From positions 6,262,001 through 6,326,000 of the forward strand of contig NC_069095.1 of the NCBI RefSeq assembly GCF_947172395.1: DNA of 64,000 nucleotides, written 5' to 3'. The notes beneath the pieces were generated by a model. It saw only the letters and a program-made list of their open reading frames with translations. It was not told the origin of the DNA and made no database searches. Within the stretch, counting starts at the first letter, position 1. Each line of letters starts with the position of its first letter. The position numbers were made by a program, and so were the translations under genes. This document shows, piece by piece, positions 59,901 through 64,000 of this stretch. The DNA is from Bicyclus anynana (taxonomy: Eukaryota > Arthropoda > Insecta > Lepidoptera > Nymphalidae).

Positions 59901-61564
59901 ACTTGGATGAGGTCTTGCGGTGTGGCGGCTCTACTGGCTCACACGGGCTGCTTGGTACCGGCTGCCAGCGCCAAGATACCTCTGCTGAGGGCTCTGTGCG
60001 CGCGAGTGGGCGCCACGGACAGGGAGGACAAGGGGCAGAGCACCTTCATGTTGGAGATGATCGAGTCTGCCGCTATATTACGAGTGAGTCATGATACTCC
60101 TGACAATCTACCGATTTCAGCTAGTAGAAATAATAAAAAAATACTGTGAAATGTAGTAGCCCAGGATCCGTGGAACATTTTTACAACAGAATACCATCAA
60201 GTTGATTTTCCGTGAGTAGCTTCATCTTGATGAGCTGTTAAATTTTATTTACGAAAATTCTTCATTCTGGTAGCTAACTGGGTGACCAGGTAATAAAAAA
60301 TGCGGAGCGTCGGAACGAGATAATGTACCACGCAATTTGTAGGACAATGTTGTTGTTGTTGAGTTGTATAACTATTAATTAAGCAATGGTAAAAAAAGAT
60401 CTGGTTAGTAACAACATTTGGTAAACTCCCCTCCTCCCAACTTGTATCGAGGTACATAACGAGGTTATTAAAAGTTGTTACTAACCAGCTGTTTTTCTAC
60501 TGTTGCTTAATTTTTTATGCATGCATAATCCAACATAATGTTTTTTTTTTTTTAATTCCTTTTCAGACTGCCACACCAGATTCACTGGTGCTAGTGGATG
60601 AGCTCGGCAGAGGAACGTCTACATATGAAGGGTGCGGCATTGCGTGGGCTATAGCTGAGTAAGTTTACACTTTATACCAGACTACTTGCCCACTGTTGGG
60701 CACGGACCTCTTTTCCTTCAATTTACTTCAATGTGGGTTTAATGACAAAGTTGCTAATATTTGGTTCTGTGATGTCATCATTATCATATTTCAATGGCCC
60801 ACTATAGAGTTAGACCTCACTCCTAATAAAGCTTAGACTTACCACGATTTTGGCTGGTGGGAGGCTTCGGCCGAGGCTAGTTACCACCCTACTGACAAAG
60901 ACGCACCGCCAAGCGATTTAGCATTCCAGTACGACGTCGTGTAGAAACCGAAAGGGGTGTGGCTTTTCATCCTACCCTTAACAAGTTAGCCCGCTTCCAT
61001 CTTAGATTGCATCATCACTTACCATTAGGTGAGATTCTAGTGAAAGTCTAACTTGATTGAGCGTGCCGCGATGCAAGAACCAGCTCATGACTAAGGGCCC
61101 CGTATGGGTTCGAAACTAGTCGGGCAAACTCCGACCTAATATCACGTGAGTTTTAGCCGTGTTTCATAATCAATTAATATGAATAACACTCCCGATAGTT
61201 TAAATTCTAAAAAAGGTCTAATTTATTCTCTACAAGTTAGCCCTTGACTACAAATCACCTGATGGTAAGTGATGATGCAGTCTAAGATGGAAGCGGGCTA
61301 AGGGCTTTTCATCTTCCTCCTGACATGTTAGCCCGCTTCCTTATTAGATTGCATCATCACTTACCATCAGGTGAGATTGTAGTGAAAGTTAAATTGGTAA
61401 ATTTTTTTTTTTTTTAGAAAACTAGCAACAGACAGCAAGTGCTTCTGTCTGTTCGCGACGCACTACCACGAGCTGACGCGTCTGCCGAGTCTCCATCCTC
61501 GGGTCGTTGTGAACTCGCACGCCGAGGCGTCCGTGGTGGACCAGCAGTTGCTGCTGCTGCACAG
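28286..61564 (+). CDS. MSH2: DNA mismatch repair protein MSH2 (MutS homolog 2), 3' end outside window
   Basis: Fifteen exons: 28286-28322, 31156-31205, 44299-44493, 45761-45952, 48222-48374, 49951-50186, 51925-52083, 52899-53106, 53933-54092, 55395-55569, 56469-56653, 57737-57955, 59851-60083, 60567-60658, 61418-61564. Every junction is GT..AG and phases agree, giving 813 codons; the family is about 920-930 residues, so about 100 C-terminal residues are missing. MSH2 pairs with MSH6 or MSH3 in the nucleus to bind DNA mismatches and uses ATP to start repair. Visible: N-terminal domain with FDRNDYY (about 39-45), SPGNLSQ in the connector, lever and clamp region in exons 6-11, Walker A GANMGGKST (666-674), signature STFMLEM (720-726), Walker B LVLVDELGRGTSTYEG (741-756), and ATHYHEL (778-784). 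Intron 2 (13.1 kb) contains a whole gene on the other strand. Confidence 0.96.
28483..29010. mobile_element. MITE, 528 bp, with a LINE scrap inside
   Basis: Perfect 14-bp inverted ends AACAATATTTTATA. Flank blocks also occur at 48538-49166. An RTE-like tail (GRPHKRWEDDLPKGW) lies at 28590-28720. In MSH2 intron 1. Confidence 0.7.
29090..29400. repeat. CCCTAC-rich block
   Basis: CCCTACCCCTA-type minisatellite after a Helitron-like CTACTGGACTTATTTGAAAA stretch. Confidence 0.8.
29840..30588. mobile_element. Composite element with two Helitron 5' ends facing outward
   Basis: A|TCTATACTAATATTATAAAG at the left and the inverse (TCTATGCTAATAATATAAAG on minus) at the right. The interior matches, inverted, 63300-64000. 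Confidence 0.7.
30600..31094 (+). mobile_element. Helitron 3' part with GGGTAG minisatellite
   Basis: GGGTAG/GGGGTAG array 30650-31045, then GCGGACGAAGTCGCGGGCGT and CTAG at 31091-31094 before T. Ends 62 bp before MSH2 exon 2. Confidence 0.8.
31142..31147 (-). terminator. Poly(A) signal of the nested gene
   Basis: First AATAAA on the minus strand after the TAA, 155 bases on. It lies in the polypyrimidine tract of MSH2 exon 2, so the nested 3' UTR would cross that exon antisense. Confidence 0.5.
31156..31205 (+). CDS. MSH2: MSH2 exon 2 (50 nt)
   Basis: Acceptor ATTTGTTTCAG, donor GAT|GTAAGC. Encodes DSVQQQAFVKYFHSLPD, matching the short N-terminal helix before the mismatch-binding domain. 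Too small for ORF finding; recognised by homology and phase. Confidence 0.88.
31300..33077 (-). CDS. Nested gene, terminal coding exon
   Basis: Starts AT|TTG GGA CAC after the acceptor and reads 591 codons to TAA (31302-31300). There is no ATG near its start, which supports splicing from the upstream exon rather than an independent gene. Confidence 0.87.
31300..37202 (-). CDS. Secreted Ser/Gly- and Gln-rich repeat protein nested in MSH2 intron 2
   Basis: Two coding exons, 37234-34313 (ATG at 37202) and 33077-31300, joined by donor AAA|GTAAGT and acceptor TTTACTAG in phase 1, give 1555 residues. Signal peptide MRLLIIIASFWALVAS (1-16). Residues about 150-235: tandem 14-mers of the SGLSSGYQTSGSQA type. 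Two SSYSY(R/H)K(E/S)W motifs follow. RLRR at 506-509 fits a furin-like cleavage site. Residues about 534-955: some thirty 13-14-residue units of the LEDLGQQTQNQWDK type, each with W, heptad-like. Exon 2 (964-1555): a Thr/Ser/Asn-rich stretch, then degenerate QQN..EQ..EP units, ending GSIWKKTKGAKDTIVSWFQS, an amphipathic helix. No enzyme domain. I do not recognise the family; a silk, glue or other extracellular coat protein is a guess from composition. One nearby alternative is a 28-residue N-terminal extension in frame, rejected because an acceptor at 37235 starts the exon after it. Confidence 0.85.
33078..33818. other. Intron of nested gene, nothing recognised
   Basis: AT-rich with no clear element or exon. 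Confidence 0.5.
33819..34189. mobile_element. MITE in the nested gene intron
   Basis: Imperfect inverted ends GCAACTTT(C)AGGAGTCA(T/C)GGAAAA at 33819 and 34189. The 112-codon ORF across it (33845-34183) has no protein-like features. Confidence 0.65.
34313..37234 (-). CDS. Nested gene, first coding exon
   Basis: Acceptor CATGTTCCAG at 37235, then 32 nt of 5' UTR and the ATG. Holds the signal peptide, the Ser/Gly 14-mers, the RLRR site and the Gln/Trp 14-mers. Reading past the donor would add only SKFNA and a stop, so splicing is preferred. Confidence 0.85.
37306..37981. mobile_element. Helitron remains, tail to tail
   Basis: Bounded by CTAGCGTTGCTCGCGACTTC (minus 3' end) and GCGGGCGTCCGCTAG (plus 3' end). 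In the 5' UTR intron of the nested gene. Confidence 0.6.
38942..38989 (-). other. Nested gene, predicted 5' UTR exon
   Basis: About 48 nt from an initiator-like TCAGT to donor AAT|GTAAGT. The intron to 37235 is 1.7 kb. Assigned from signals only. Confidence 0.5.
38986..39024 (-). promoter_or_regulatory. Core promoter of the nested gene
   Basis: Minus strand TAAATAAATGG (TATA-like, 39023-39013) lies about 32 bp upstream of TCAGT (38991-38987), the arthropod initiator motif. A TATA/Inr promoter fits a strongly expressed, tissue-specific gene. Confidence 0.5.
39160..39440 (-). mobile_element. Helitron 3' fragment
   Basis: CTAGCGGACGTCCGCGACTT at 39160 (minus 3' end) and a short CCCTAC block. 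Confidence 0.7.
39450..40083 (+). mobile_element. Helitron with internal duplication
   Basis: Family of 3906: (TCTG)n at 39559-39599, end GGGCGTCCGCTAG at 40083. The AACTTGGTACAATTAT..CGGGAGA block of about 165 bp occurs twice in tandem. Confidence 0.78.
40084..41300. other. MSH2 intron 2, little recognised
   Basis: Only an RTE-like tail scrap (GCCGATGGACGTCCACTGC, 40471-40489) is seen. Confidence 0.5.
41311..41623 (-). repeat. SINE family A
   Basis: Full inverted copy: tail ATCATCATCATTATCAACCC at the left, B box GGATTCGAACC at 41560. Confidence 0.83.
42265..42395 (+). repeat. SINE family D
   Basis: CCTCAATAGCTCAACGGTAAG head and GTGGTTCAATCCTCACC B box; the body continues past tRNA length, so not a tRNA gene. 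Confidence 0.65.
42831..43145. repeat. Long inverted repeat, about 118-bp arms
   Basis: Arms 42831-42949 and 43026-43145 match almost perfectly (one mismatch seen near the loop, CTAAGCC/CTTAGCC) around 76 nt. A relative of one arm is at 38320-38410. Confidence 0.9.
43198..43580 (+). repeat. Tandem repeat, about 130 bp x 3
   Basis: Units start near 43198, 43328 and 43458; each has AATACAAATTAATCAAG..CACAAGGTA and GGAGTTCCCT. Confidence 0.8.
44083..44262 (-). mobile_element. RTE-like LINE tail fragment
   Basis: GCCGATAGACGTCCACTGCC and GGGGTCGCCATTGCA blocks typical of lepidopteran LINE tails; stops 36 bp before MSH2 exon 3. Confidence 0.7.
44299..44493 (+). CDS. MSH2: MSH2 exon 3 (mismatch-binding domain)
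   Basis: Acceptor CATTTACAG, donor TTG|GTAAGG. Encodes KPPTTVRIFDRNDYYSVHG and LVLSKGNFEILIRKLLL, clear MSH2 domain I. Confidence 0.95.
44580..44871. mobile_element. Two Helitron 5' ends head to head
   Basis: Minus 5' part 44580-44660 and plus copy 44661-44871 (end GCGTCAGCTAG before T) meet at a GCTTTATAATAC/CTATACTAATATATAAAGC centre. Confidence 0.72.
45761..45952 (+). CDS. MSH2: MSH2 exon 4
   Basis: Acceptor TTTATTTAG, donor AAG|GTACGT, phase 0 both sides. Encodes YRVEIYV and YKGSPGNLSQLEEILG. Confidence 0.95.
45976..46228 (-). repeat. SINE family A
   Basis: Inverted copy in MSH2 intron 4, body and B box (GGATTCGAACC) recognisable. Confidence 0.8.
46250..47830. other. MSH2 intron 4, nothing recognised
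   Basis: AT-rich; no exon or bounded element seen. 47835-47960 is an inverted relative of 55930-56030. Confidence 0.5.
48222..48374 (+). CDS. MSH2: MSH2 exon 5 (connector)
   Basis: Acceptor CTCTTCCAG, donor GAT|GTGAGT. Encodes GRLLGVACISQGDYLLSVSE and APSECIVA. Confidence 0.93.
48428..49290 (+). mobile_element. LINE RT C-terminus split by a 630-bp insertion
   Basis: Left part reads IRMLRWMCGVTRIDKMEN to WYG at about 48537; right part from about 49166 reads MRRDENHITRRMLQVEYKRR and GRQKKKWLECFKEDM. Together they form one LINE C-terminus; the middle is a MITE related to 28483. Confidence 0.78.
49300..49950. other. MSH2 intron 5 end, nothing recognised
   Basis: AT-rich, no exon or element ends. 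Confidence 0.5.
49951..50186 (+). CDS. MSH2: MSH2 exon 6
   Basis: Acceptor TGTTTTACAG, donor AG|GTAGGT. Encodes KSDFSTEGLIQDLNRLLK, a well-conserved MSH2 stretch. Confidence 0.94.
50799..50990 (+). repeat. Tandem duplication, about 97 bp x 2
   Basis: GAGTATAAATAT.GGTCAAGCACGAAAATG.GGACTCA occurs at about 50810 and 50908. Confidence 0.8.
51925..52083 (+). CDS. MSH2: MSH2 exon 7 (lever)
   Basis: Acceptor AATCTTTTAG, donor AG|GTAAGA. Encodes FLHLDAAALTALNVLP and SLLGLLDRCRTQHGK, the MutS core start. Confidence 0.94.
52355..52694. mobile_element. Mariner-like MITE, 340 bp
   Basis: TA on both sides, ends CAGG, inner AGTATTTCCCATAA inverted. MSH2 intron 7. A diverged relative is at 58256-58573. 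Confidence 0.82.
52899..53106 (+). CDS. MSH2: MSH2 exon 8 (lever)
   Basis: Acceptor TGCATTCCAG, donor CAG|GTATTC (weak at +5). Encodes LLAQWLRQPLRDINLINERL and RRIPDLQALARRL ... NLHDCYRIYQ. Confidence 0.95.
53143..53481 (+). pseudogene. Three decayed tandem copies of the 3' end of MSH2 exon 8 with its donor
   Basis: Units start at about 53143, 53257 and 53376 (spacing 114-122 bp). Each repeats the last 85 bases or so of exon 8, the donor and about 35 bases of intron. In-frame stops and small indels show that they are not coding now. The last copy has lost its donor (CAAGTATTC). Confidence 0.9.
53656..53860. mobile_element. piggyBac-like MITE with palindromic GAGGTC units
   Basis: Starts after TTAA with CACGTTCGCTGCGGTACGAG. 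Three palindromes: TACGAGGTCAATTGACCTCG, TACGAGGTCGATGGACCCCG and TACGAGGTCAAAATACCTCG. The right end is less clear. Confidence 0.55.
53886..53918 (+). repeat. (GAT)n microsatellite
   Basis: About eleven GAT units, 14 bp before the acceptor of MSH2 exon 9. Confidence 0.95.
53933..54092 (+). CDS. MSH2: MSH2 exon 9 (clamp side)
   Basis: Acceptor TTTCTTACAG right after a (GAT)n run; donor G|GTTTGT. Encodes AINRLPSLLQCLAE and LDKFQQMIETTMDM. Confidence 0.93.
54330..54576 (+). repeat. (TTTAC)n array
   Basis: About 245 bp of TTTAC with a few variants (TTACG, TTATT). Gives false TLLYF ORFs in all forward frames. Confidence 0.97.
54630..54790 (+). mobile_element. Partial copy of the 27618 MITE
   Basis: AGGACCTGCCTCGCTAGACT, GAGCTCCGTAAAAATACC and CCAAATCTAAGCTCGTTTTCC match 27618-27880; right end missing. 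Confidence 0.8.
55212..55355 (-). repeat. SINE family B, head half
   Basis: Minus strand GCCTCCGTGGCGCAGTGG head intact, ends 40 bp before MSH2 exon 10. Confidence 0.83.
55395..55569 (+). CDS. MSH2: MSH2 exon 10 (clamp)
   Basis: Acceptor AAATTTTCAG, donor AG|GTTTGT. Encodes FLVKPSFDEQLQSLAEEIEK and AARDLGLDSGKSIKLE. Confidence 0.95.
55706..55880. mobile_element. 175-bp MITE with long inverted ends
   Basis: G(G)CCTAGTGG.AGTTT and ATACTGTTACTATCGCGTTA at both ends, inverted. Confidence 0.82.
56235..56390 (+). mobile_element. RTE-like LINE C-terminal fragment
   Basis: Reads IRKRTKFIDIAQRVAKLKWQ then WAGHLIRIADGR, a common LINE C-terminus. Confidence 0.85.
56469..56653 (+). CDS. MSH2: MSH2 exon 11
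   Basis: Acceptor TTTATCACAG, donor G|GTAAGT. Encodes VTMKEEQSLRGNKKY and GGVRFKSNALEGITEEYL. Confidence 0.95.
56840..57405 (+). mobile_element. LINE 3' end (CR1/Jockey type)
   Basis: Reads LRSRSDNRLVLPCSKTK and AVKMWNNLPSFVRASNSLAI to a stop, then a 3' UTR ending in GCAATAAAGTATTTCTTCTT. Confidence 0.83.
57420..57700 (+). repeat. Shared 280-bp element, copy 1
   Basis: Blocks GTAGCTAACTGGGTTACCAG, CGCAATTTGTAGGACA and AAAAGTTGTTACTAAC recur at 60235-60490; GTTAGTAACAACTTTT is inverted inside. Confidence 0.75.
57737..57955 (+). CDS. MSH2: MSH2 exon 12
   Basis: Acceptor CTCATTTCAG, donor G|GTTTGT. Encodes LSRLDVLVSFAVAA, RHPCLEVQEG and YIPNDVTF, leading into the ATPase. Confidence 0.95.
57973..58210 (-). 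repeat. SINE family A
   Basis: Inverted copy just after MSH2 exon 12. Confidence 0.8.
58256..58573. mobile_element. Diverged relative of the 52355 MITE
   Basis: CGACTATCCATGTAACACAC and GAACACATGTTCCTTAGACA blocks; TIRs decayed. Confidence 0.7.
58939..59011 (-). tRNA. tRNA-Lys (anticodon UUU)
   Basis: 73 nt, full cloverleaf: acceptor arms GCCCGGA and TTCGGGC, A box TAGCTCAGTCGG, anticodon loop CTTTTAA, B box GGTTCAAGTCC. Antisense in MSH2 intron 12. No SINE tail follows, so it looks like a real gene. Confidence 0.93.
59851..60083 (+). CDS. MSH2: MSH2 exon 13 (Walker A, signature)
   Basis: Acceptor TGTTCACAG, donor CGA|GTGAGT. Walker A reads GANMGGKST; most MutS proteins have Pro in the second position. 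Signature STFMLEM is intact. Confidence 0.96.
60235..60490 (+). repeat. Shared 280-bp element, copy 2
   Basis: Direct-orientation copy of 57420-57700, in MSH2 intron 13. Confidence 0.75.
60567..60658 (+). CDS. MSH2: MSH2 exon 14 (Walker B)
   Basis: Acceptor CTTTTCAG, donor GA|GTAAGT. Encodes LVLVDELGRGTSTYEG, the D-E pair being the catalytic Walker B residues. Confidence 0.96.
60848..61385. repeat. SINE family B cluster (plus, minus, plus pieces)
   Basis: Plus copy 60848-61040 without head, minus piece 61222-61300, plus piece 61301-61385, the last ending next to the acceptor of MSH2 exon 15. Confidence 0.8.
61418..61564 (+). CDS. MSH2: MSH2 exon 15, last exon in window
   Basis: Long T-run acceptor TTTTTAG, donor AG|GTCTGG. 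Encodes CFCLFATHYHELTRLP. No further MSH2 exon was found in 61565-64000. Confidence 0.93.
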
Positions 61565-61672
61565 GTCTGGTCTATAATAAGGGGTAGTGAATAATAGGCT
61601 ACTTGCTTGTTTTGTAAACAGTGTTTAAACTGAATTATGGAAGTATAGATGATAGCCATTGTGGGTTATTAG

Positions 61673-62177
61673 CATAGTTGGGCACCGTTAATCAAATAGT
61701 TAACTTCGTTAATCGATAATCCGCTACAAATAAAGTTAGCTTCGTTAAATGTTAAAGCGTTACATTCCGGAAGAATTAACGCAAGTTAACGTTAAACGTT
61801 AATCCGTTAATATGACTGATTAATATAATAATATTGCATTTTTATATCATTGTGTGAGATCCCCATTGGAAGAATAAAGGTGAGCACTGGGGAAAAGTGC
61901 CATAATTTGTTTTTAGTTGATTTTATCTATAATTTTAACATAAATATAGTAATTTGTTGATTTCTTTGAAAAAAAATCTTTCATAATTTCTTACTTGTCT
62001 AAACCTGTTAATCACGTCGCGCGGTAAATAGTAGGCATTGGATTAACGATTAACGGACTTATGCATATTAACGGAAGTTAACGGGTCCGTTAACATTTTT
62101 AAAAGTTAATCCGTTAATCAAAATGTTAACTTCGTTAATTAACGATTAACGGATTAACGAGTTAATGCCCAGCTATG
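61673..62177. mobile_element. hAT-like MITE, 505 bp
   Basis: Ends CATAG(T/C)TGGGCA inverted, flanked by GTTATTAG at 61665-61672 and 62178-62185. Interior rich in GTTAAC/CGTTAATC words. Confidence 0.88.
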
Positions 62178-62739
62178 GTTATTAGTTACGTAGCAATTGA
62201 TTGATTGGTAAATAGGCTACTGAAGGTTAATGCGTGACTCTGTCAGGAATCCAATAGTAAACTAAATAGATTAACTAATTACTGTTTATTAACACACCGA
62301 ATAATATATAACTTTGACATACATAAAATGCCTTAACTAAGCGGACTGGTTATAACGAATAAACTAGAACACGAGCGTTGGTGACTGCCTTAACTTAACA
62401 TCGAAGCGAACGTTCTTACAGAAAATGTTTACATAGCAGTTTGCGTGCTTAGGGTTCACTGCAAACAGTATTTATAATTGAGTATAAGGCACGCTACAGG
62501 AGTATTAAATATTATATTTTTTTTCTCCGTCAATAATAACGATTAAAAAATTTAATATAAATGAAAAAATATCTACGTAAAATTTACGATAACAGCGTGA
62601 TTGGCGTTTGCAGTGGTATGATATATCACGTCACCGCAAGCGCCAATCACAAACCGATGCCTTGTAGCGAATGACGTCACAGTTTATGATTGGCGTTTGC
62701 GGTAACGTGATAAAAATACAATTTTGTTTTATAAATATA

Positions 62740-63240
62740 CTAGCGGACGCCCGCGACTTCGTCCGCGTAAAAATTGATGTAAACTTCTCTACCTCTACCT
62801 TACCCTGCTCGTAAACCTACCCAACCCTACCCTACCCTACCCCTACCTTACTCCTACCCTACCCCTACCTTACTCCTACCCTACCGCTAACGCTAACCCT
62901 TCCCTCCCCCCACCTTACCCTACCCTAACCCTACCCGTAACCTACCCCTACCTTACTCCTACCCTACCGCTAACCCTAACCCTTCCCTACCCCTACCTTA
63001 TCCCTACCCTAACCCTACCCTACCCGTACCCTACCCCTACCCTACCCTACCCCTATCCTACTCCTCCCCTACCCTATACGTTCCATATCCTTTCCCTACC
63101 TCTACCTTGCCCCTACCCTACACTACCTCTACCTTATCCGTATCCTACCCTACCCTACCCTACACTTTCCCTAAATTACCCCTACCCTACCTCTATCCTA
63201 CCCCTTCCCTACCTCTATCCTATCCCTACCCTCAGCAAAA
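62740..63240 (-). mobile_element. Helitron 3' part with CCCTAC minisatellite
   Basis: CTAGCGGACGCCCGCGACTT at 62740, then over 400 bp of CCCTAC/CCCTACCC units. Confidence 0.82.
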
Positions 63241-63299
63241 TTGGTCCAGCCTTTTGTGCGTGGTGCAATAACCAAAAGACTATAATTTCCCAAACGACT

Positions 63300-64000
63300 T
63301 CTATGCTAATACTATAAAGAGGTATAGTTTGTGTGGTTGTCGGAGGTAATCTCTGGATCTACTGGACCGATTTGGAAAATTCTTTTACCAATAGAAAGCT
63401 ACATTATTTGCGAGTGTCATAGGCTATGTTTGGTCCTCATATTCACACGGGAACGGGAACCTCGTAATTGAAACCGCGGGGCGTCATATAGCGGCATTTC
63501 TGCGACTTTCAGAAATTTTGTATTATCTCCGAAACTATATAACTAATTAACATACTATAAAGGACAAATCTTATCTCTATAATATCCTTGTGATTATTAA
63601 ATCATTTATTTTGATAAGGATTTAAGTTTAGTTGTGTAAATAATGACGTAAACCTTAGTTTAAAATTTAAATAATTTATTAATGTACTAAAGGTACTATA
63701 TCTGCTAAAATATAAAAGATAGATATATGGTGTCGCGGACTTTTTTGTAGAACTTTTAAAGGTTCAAAAAGCCTCCATACATTTATTTCAGTTATATGCA
63801 ATGGTTGAGGCAGCGCATGCGAATAAGTAAGTTTTTCGGTCTGACCTGTAAGAGAAAACCCGCGATATCTCAGTAGTTATATATGATAGAAATATAAAAT
63901 ATAGCCTATAGCACTCCCCGATAACGTAGCATTCTATTGGTGAAAGAATTTTTAAAGTTACCGAAGTAGTACCGAAGATTACCCCATTTCAAAAAATTGT
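63300..64000 (-). mobile_element. Second copy of the 29840-30588 composite, cut by window end
   Basis: TCTATGCTAATACTATAAAG start; the interior is the reverse complement of 29880-30588, including GGTGTCGCGGACTTTTTTGT. Confidence 0.78.

Noticed and set aside
61565..64000. Last MSH2 exon(s)
   Set aside because: No frame continues the ATPase C-terminus; the region is filled by a hAT-like MITE and Helitron pieces.

Overview
The window is lepidopteran (moth or butterfly) nuclear DNA. It is AT-rich, the genes have many small exons with GT..AG junctions, and the introns are full of typical lepidopteran repeats: non-autonomous Helitrons that start TCTATACT and end CTAG between A and T, several tRNA-derived SINE families, CR1/Jockey/RTE-type LINE tails, and many MITEs. 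The species cannot be named from the sequence. All gene models below were built by hand from splice sites and reading-frame continuity, not by any search.

Four protein-coding genes are supported. (1) Positions 2086-16906, plus strand: nine 3' exons of an MFS transporter of the monocarboxylate-transporter (SLC16) type; its 5' exons lie left of the window. (2) Positions 17739-26666, minus strand: a complete seven-exon gene for a Frag1/DRAM/TMEM150-type multi-pass membrane protein. Its last exon has an in-frame TGA inside a 108-nt GT..AG segment, so it can give a 256-residue or a 446-residue protein. Genes 1 and 2 converge, with poly(A) signals about 730 bp apart. (3) Positions 28286-61564, plus strand: fifteen exons of the mismatch-repair ATPase MSH2, from the start codon through Walker A, the signature motif and Walker B; about 100 C-terminal residues lie right of the window. 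MSH2 diverges from gene 2 across a 1.6-kb gap. (4) Positions 31300-38989, minus strand: a two-coding-exon gene for a 1555-residue secreted Ser/Gly- and Gln-rich repeat protein, lying wholly inside MSH2 intron 2. I do not recognise its family; it has the look of an extracellular structural protein.

One clear tRNA gene, tRNA-Lys(UUU), lies antisense in MSH2 intron 12. Other tRNA-like sequences are SINE heads.

The most notable points are the nested secreted repeat gene, whose predicted 3' UTR runs antisense across MSH2 exon 2; the 14-residue period shared by its two unlike repeat domains, which are separated by an RLRR site; the exitron-like segment in the DRAM-type gene; a Pro-to-Ala change in the MSH2 Walker A motif; decayed tandem copies of exon ends just after their own donor sites in two genes; and a set of perfect palindromes and long inverted repeats.
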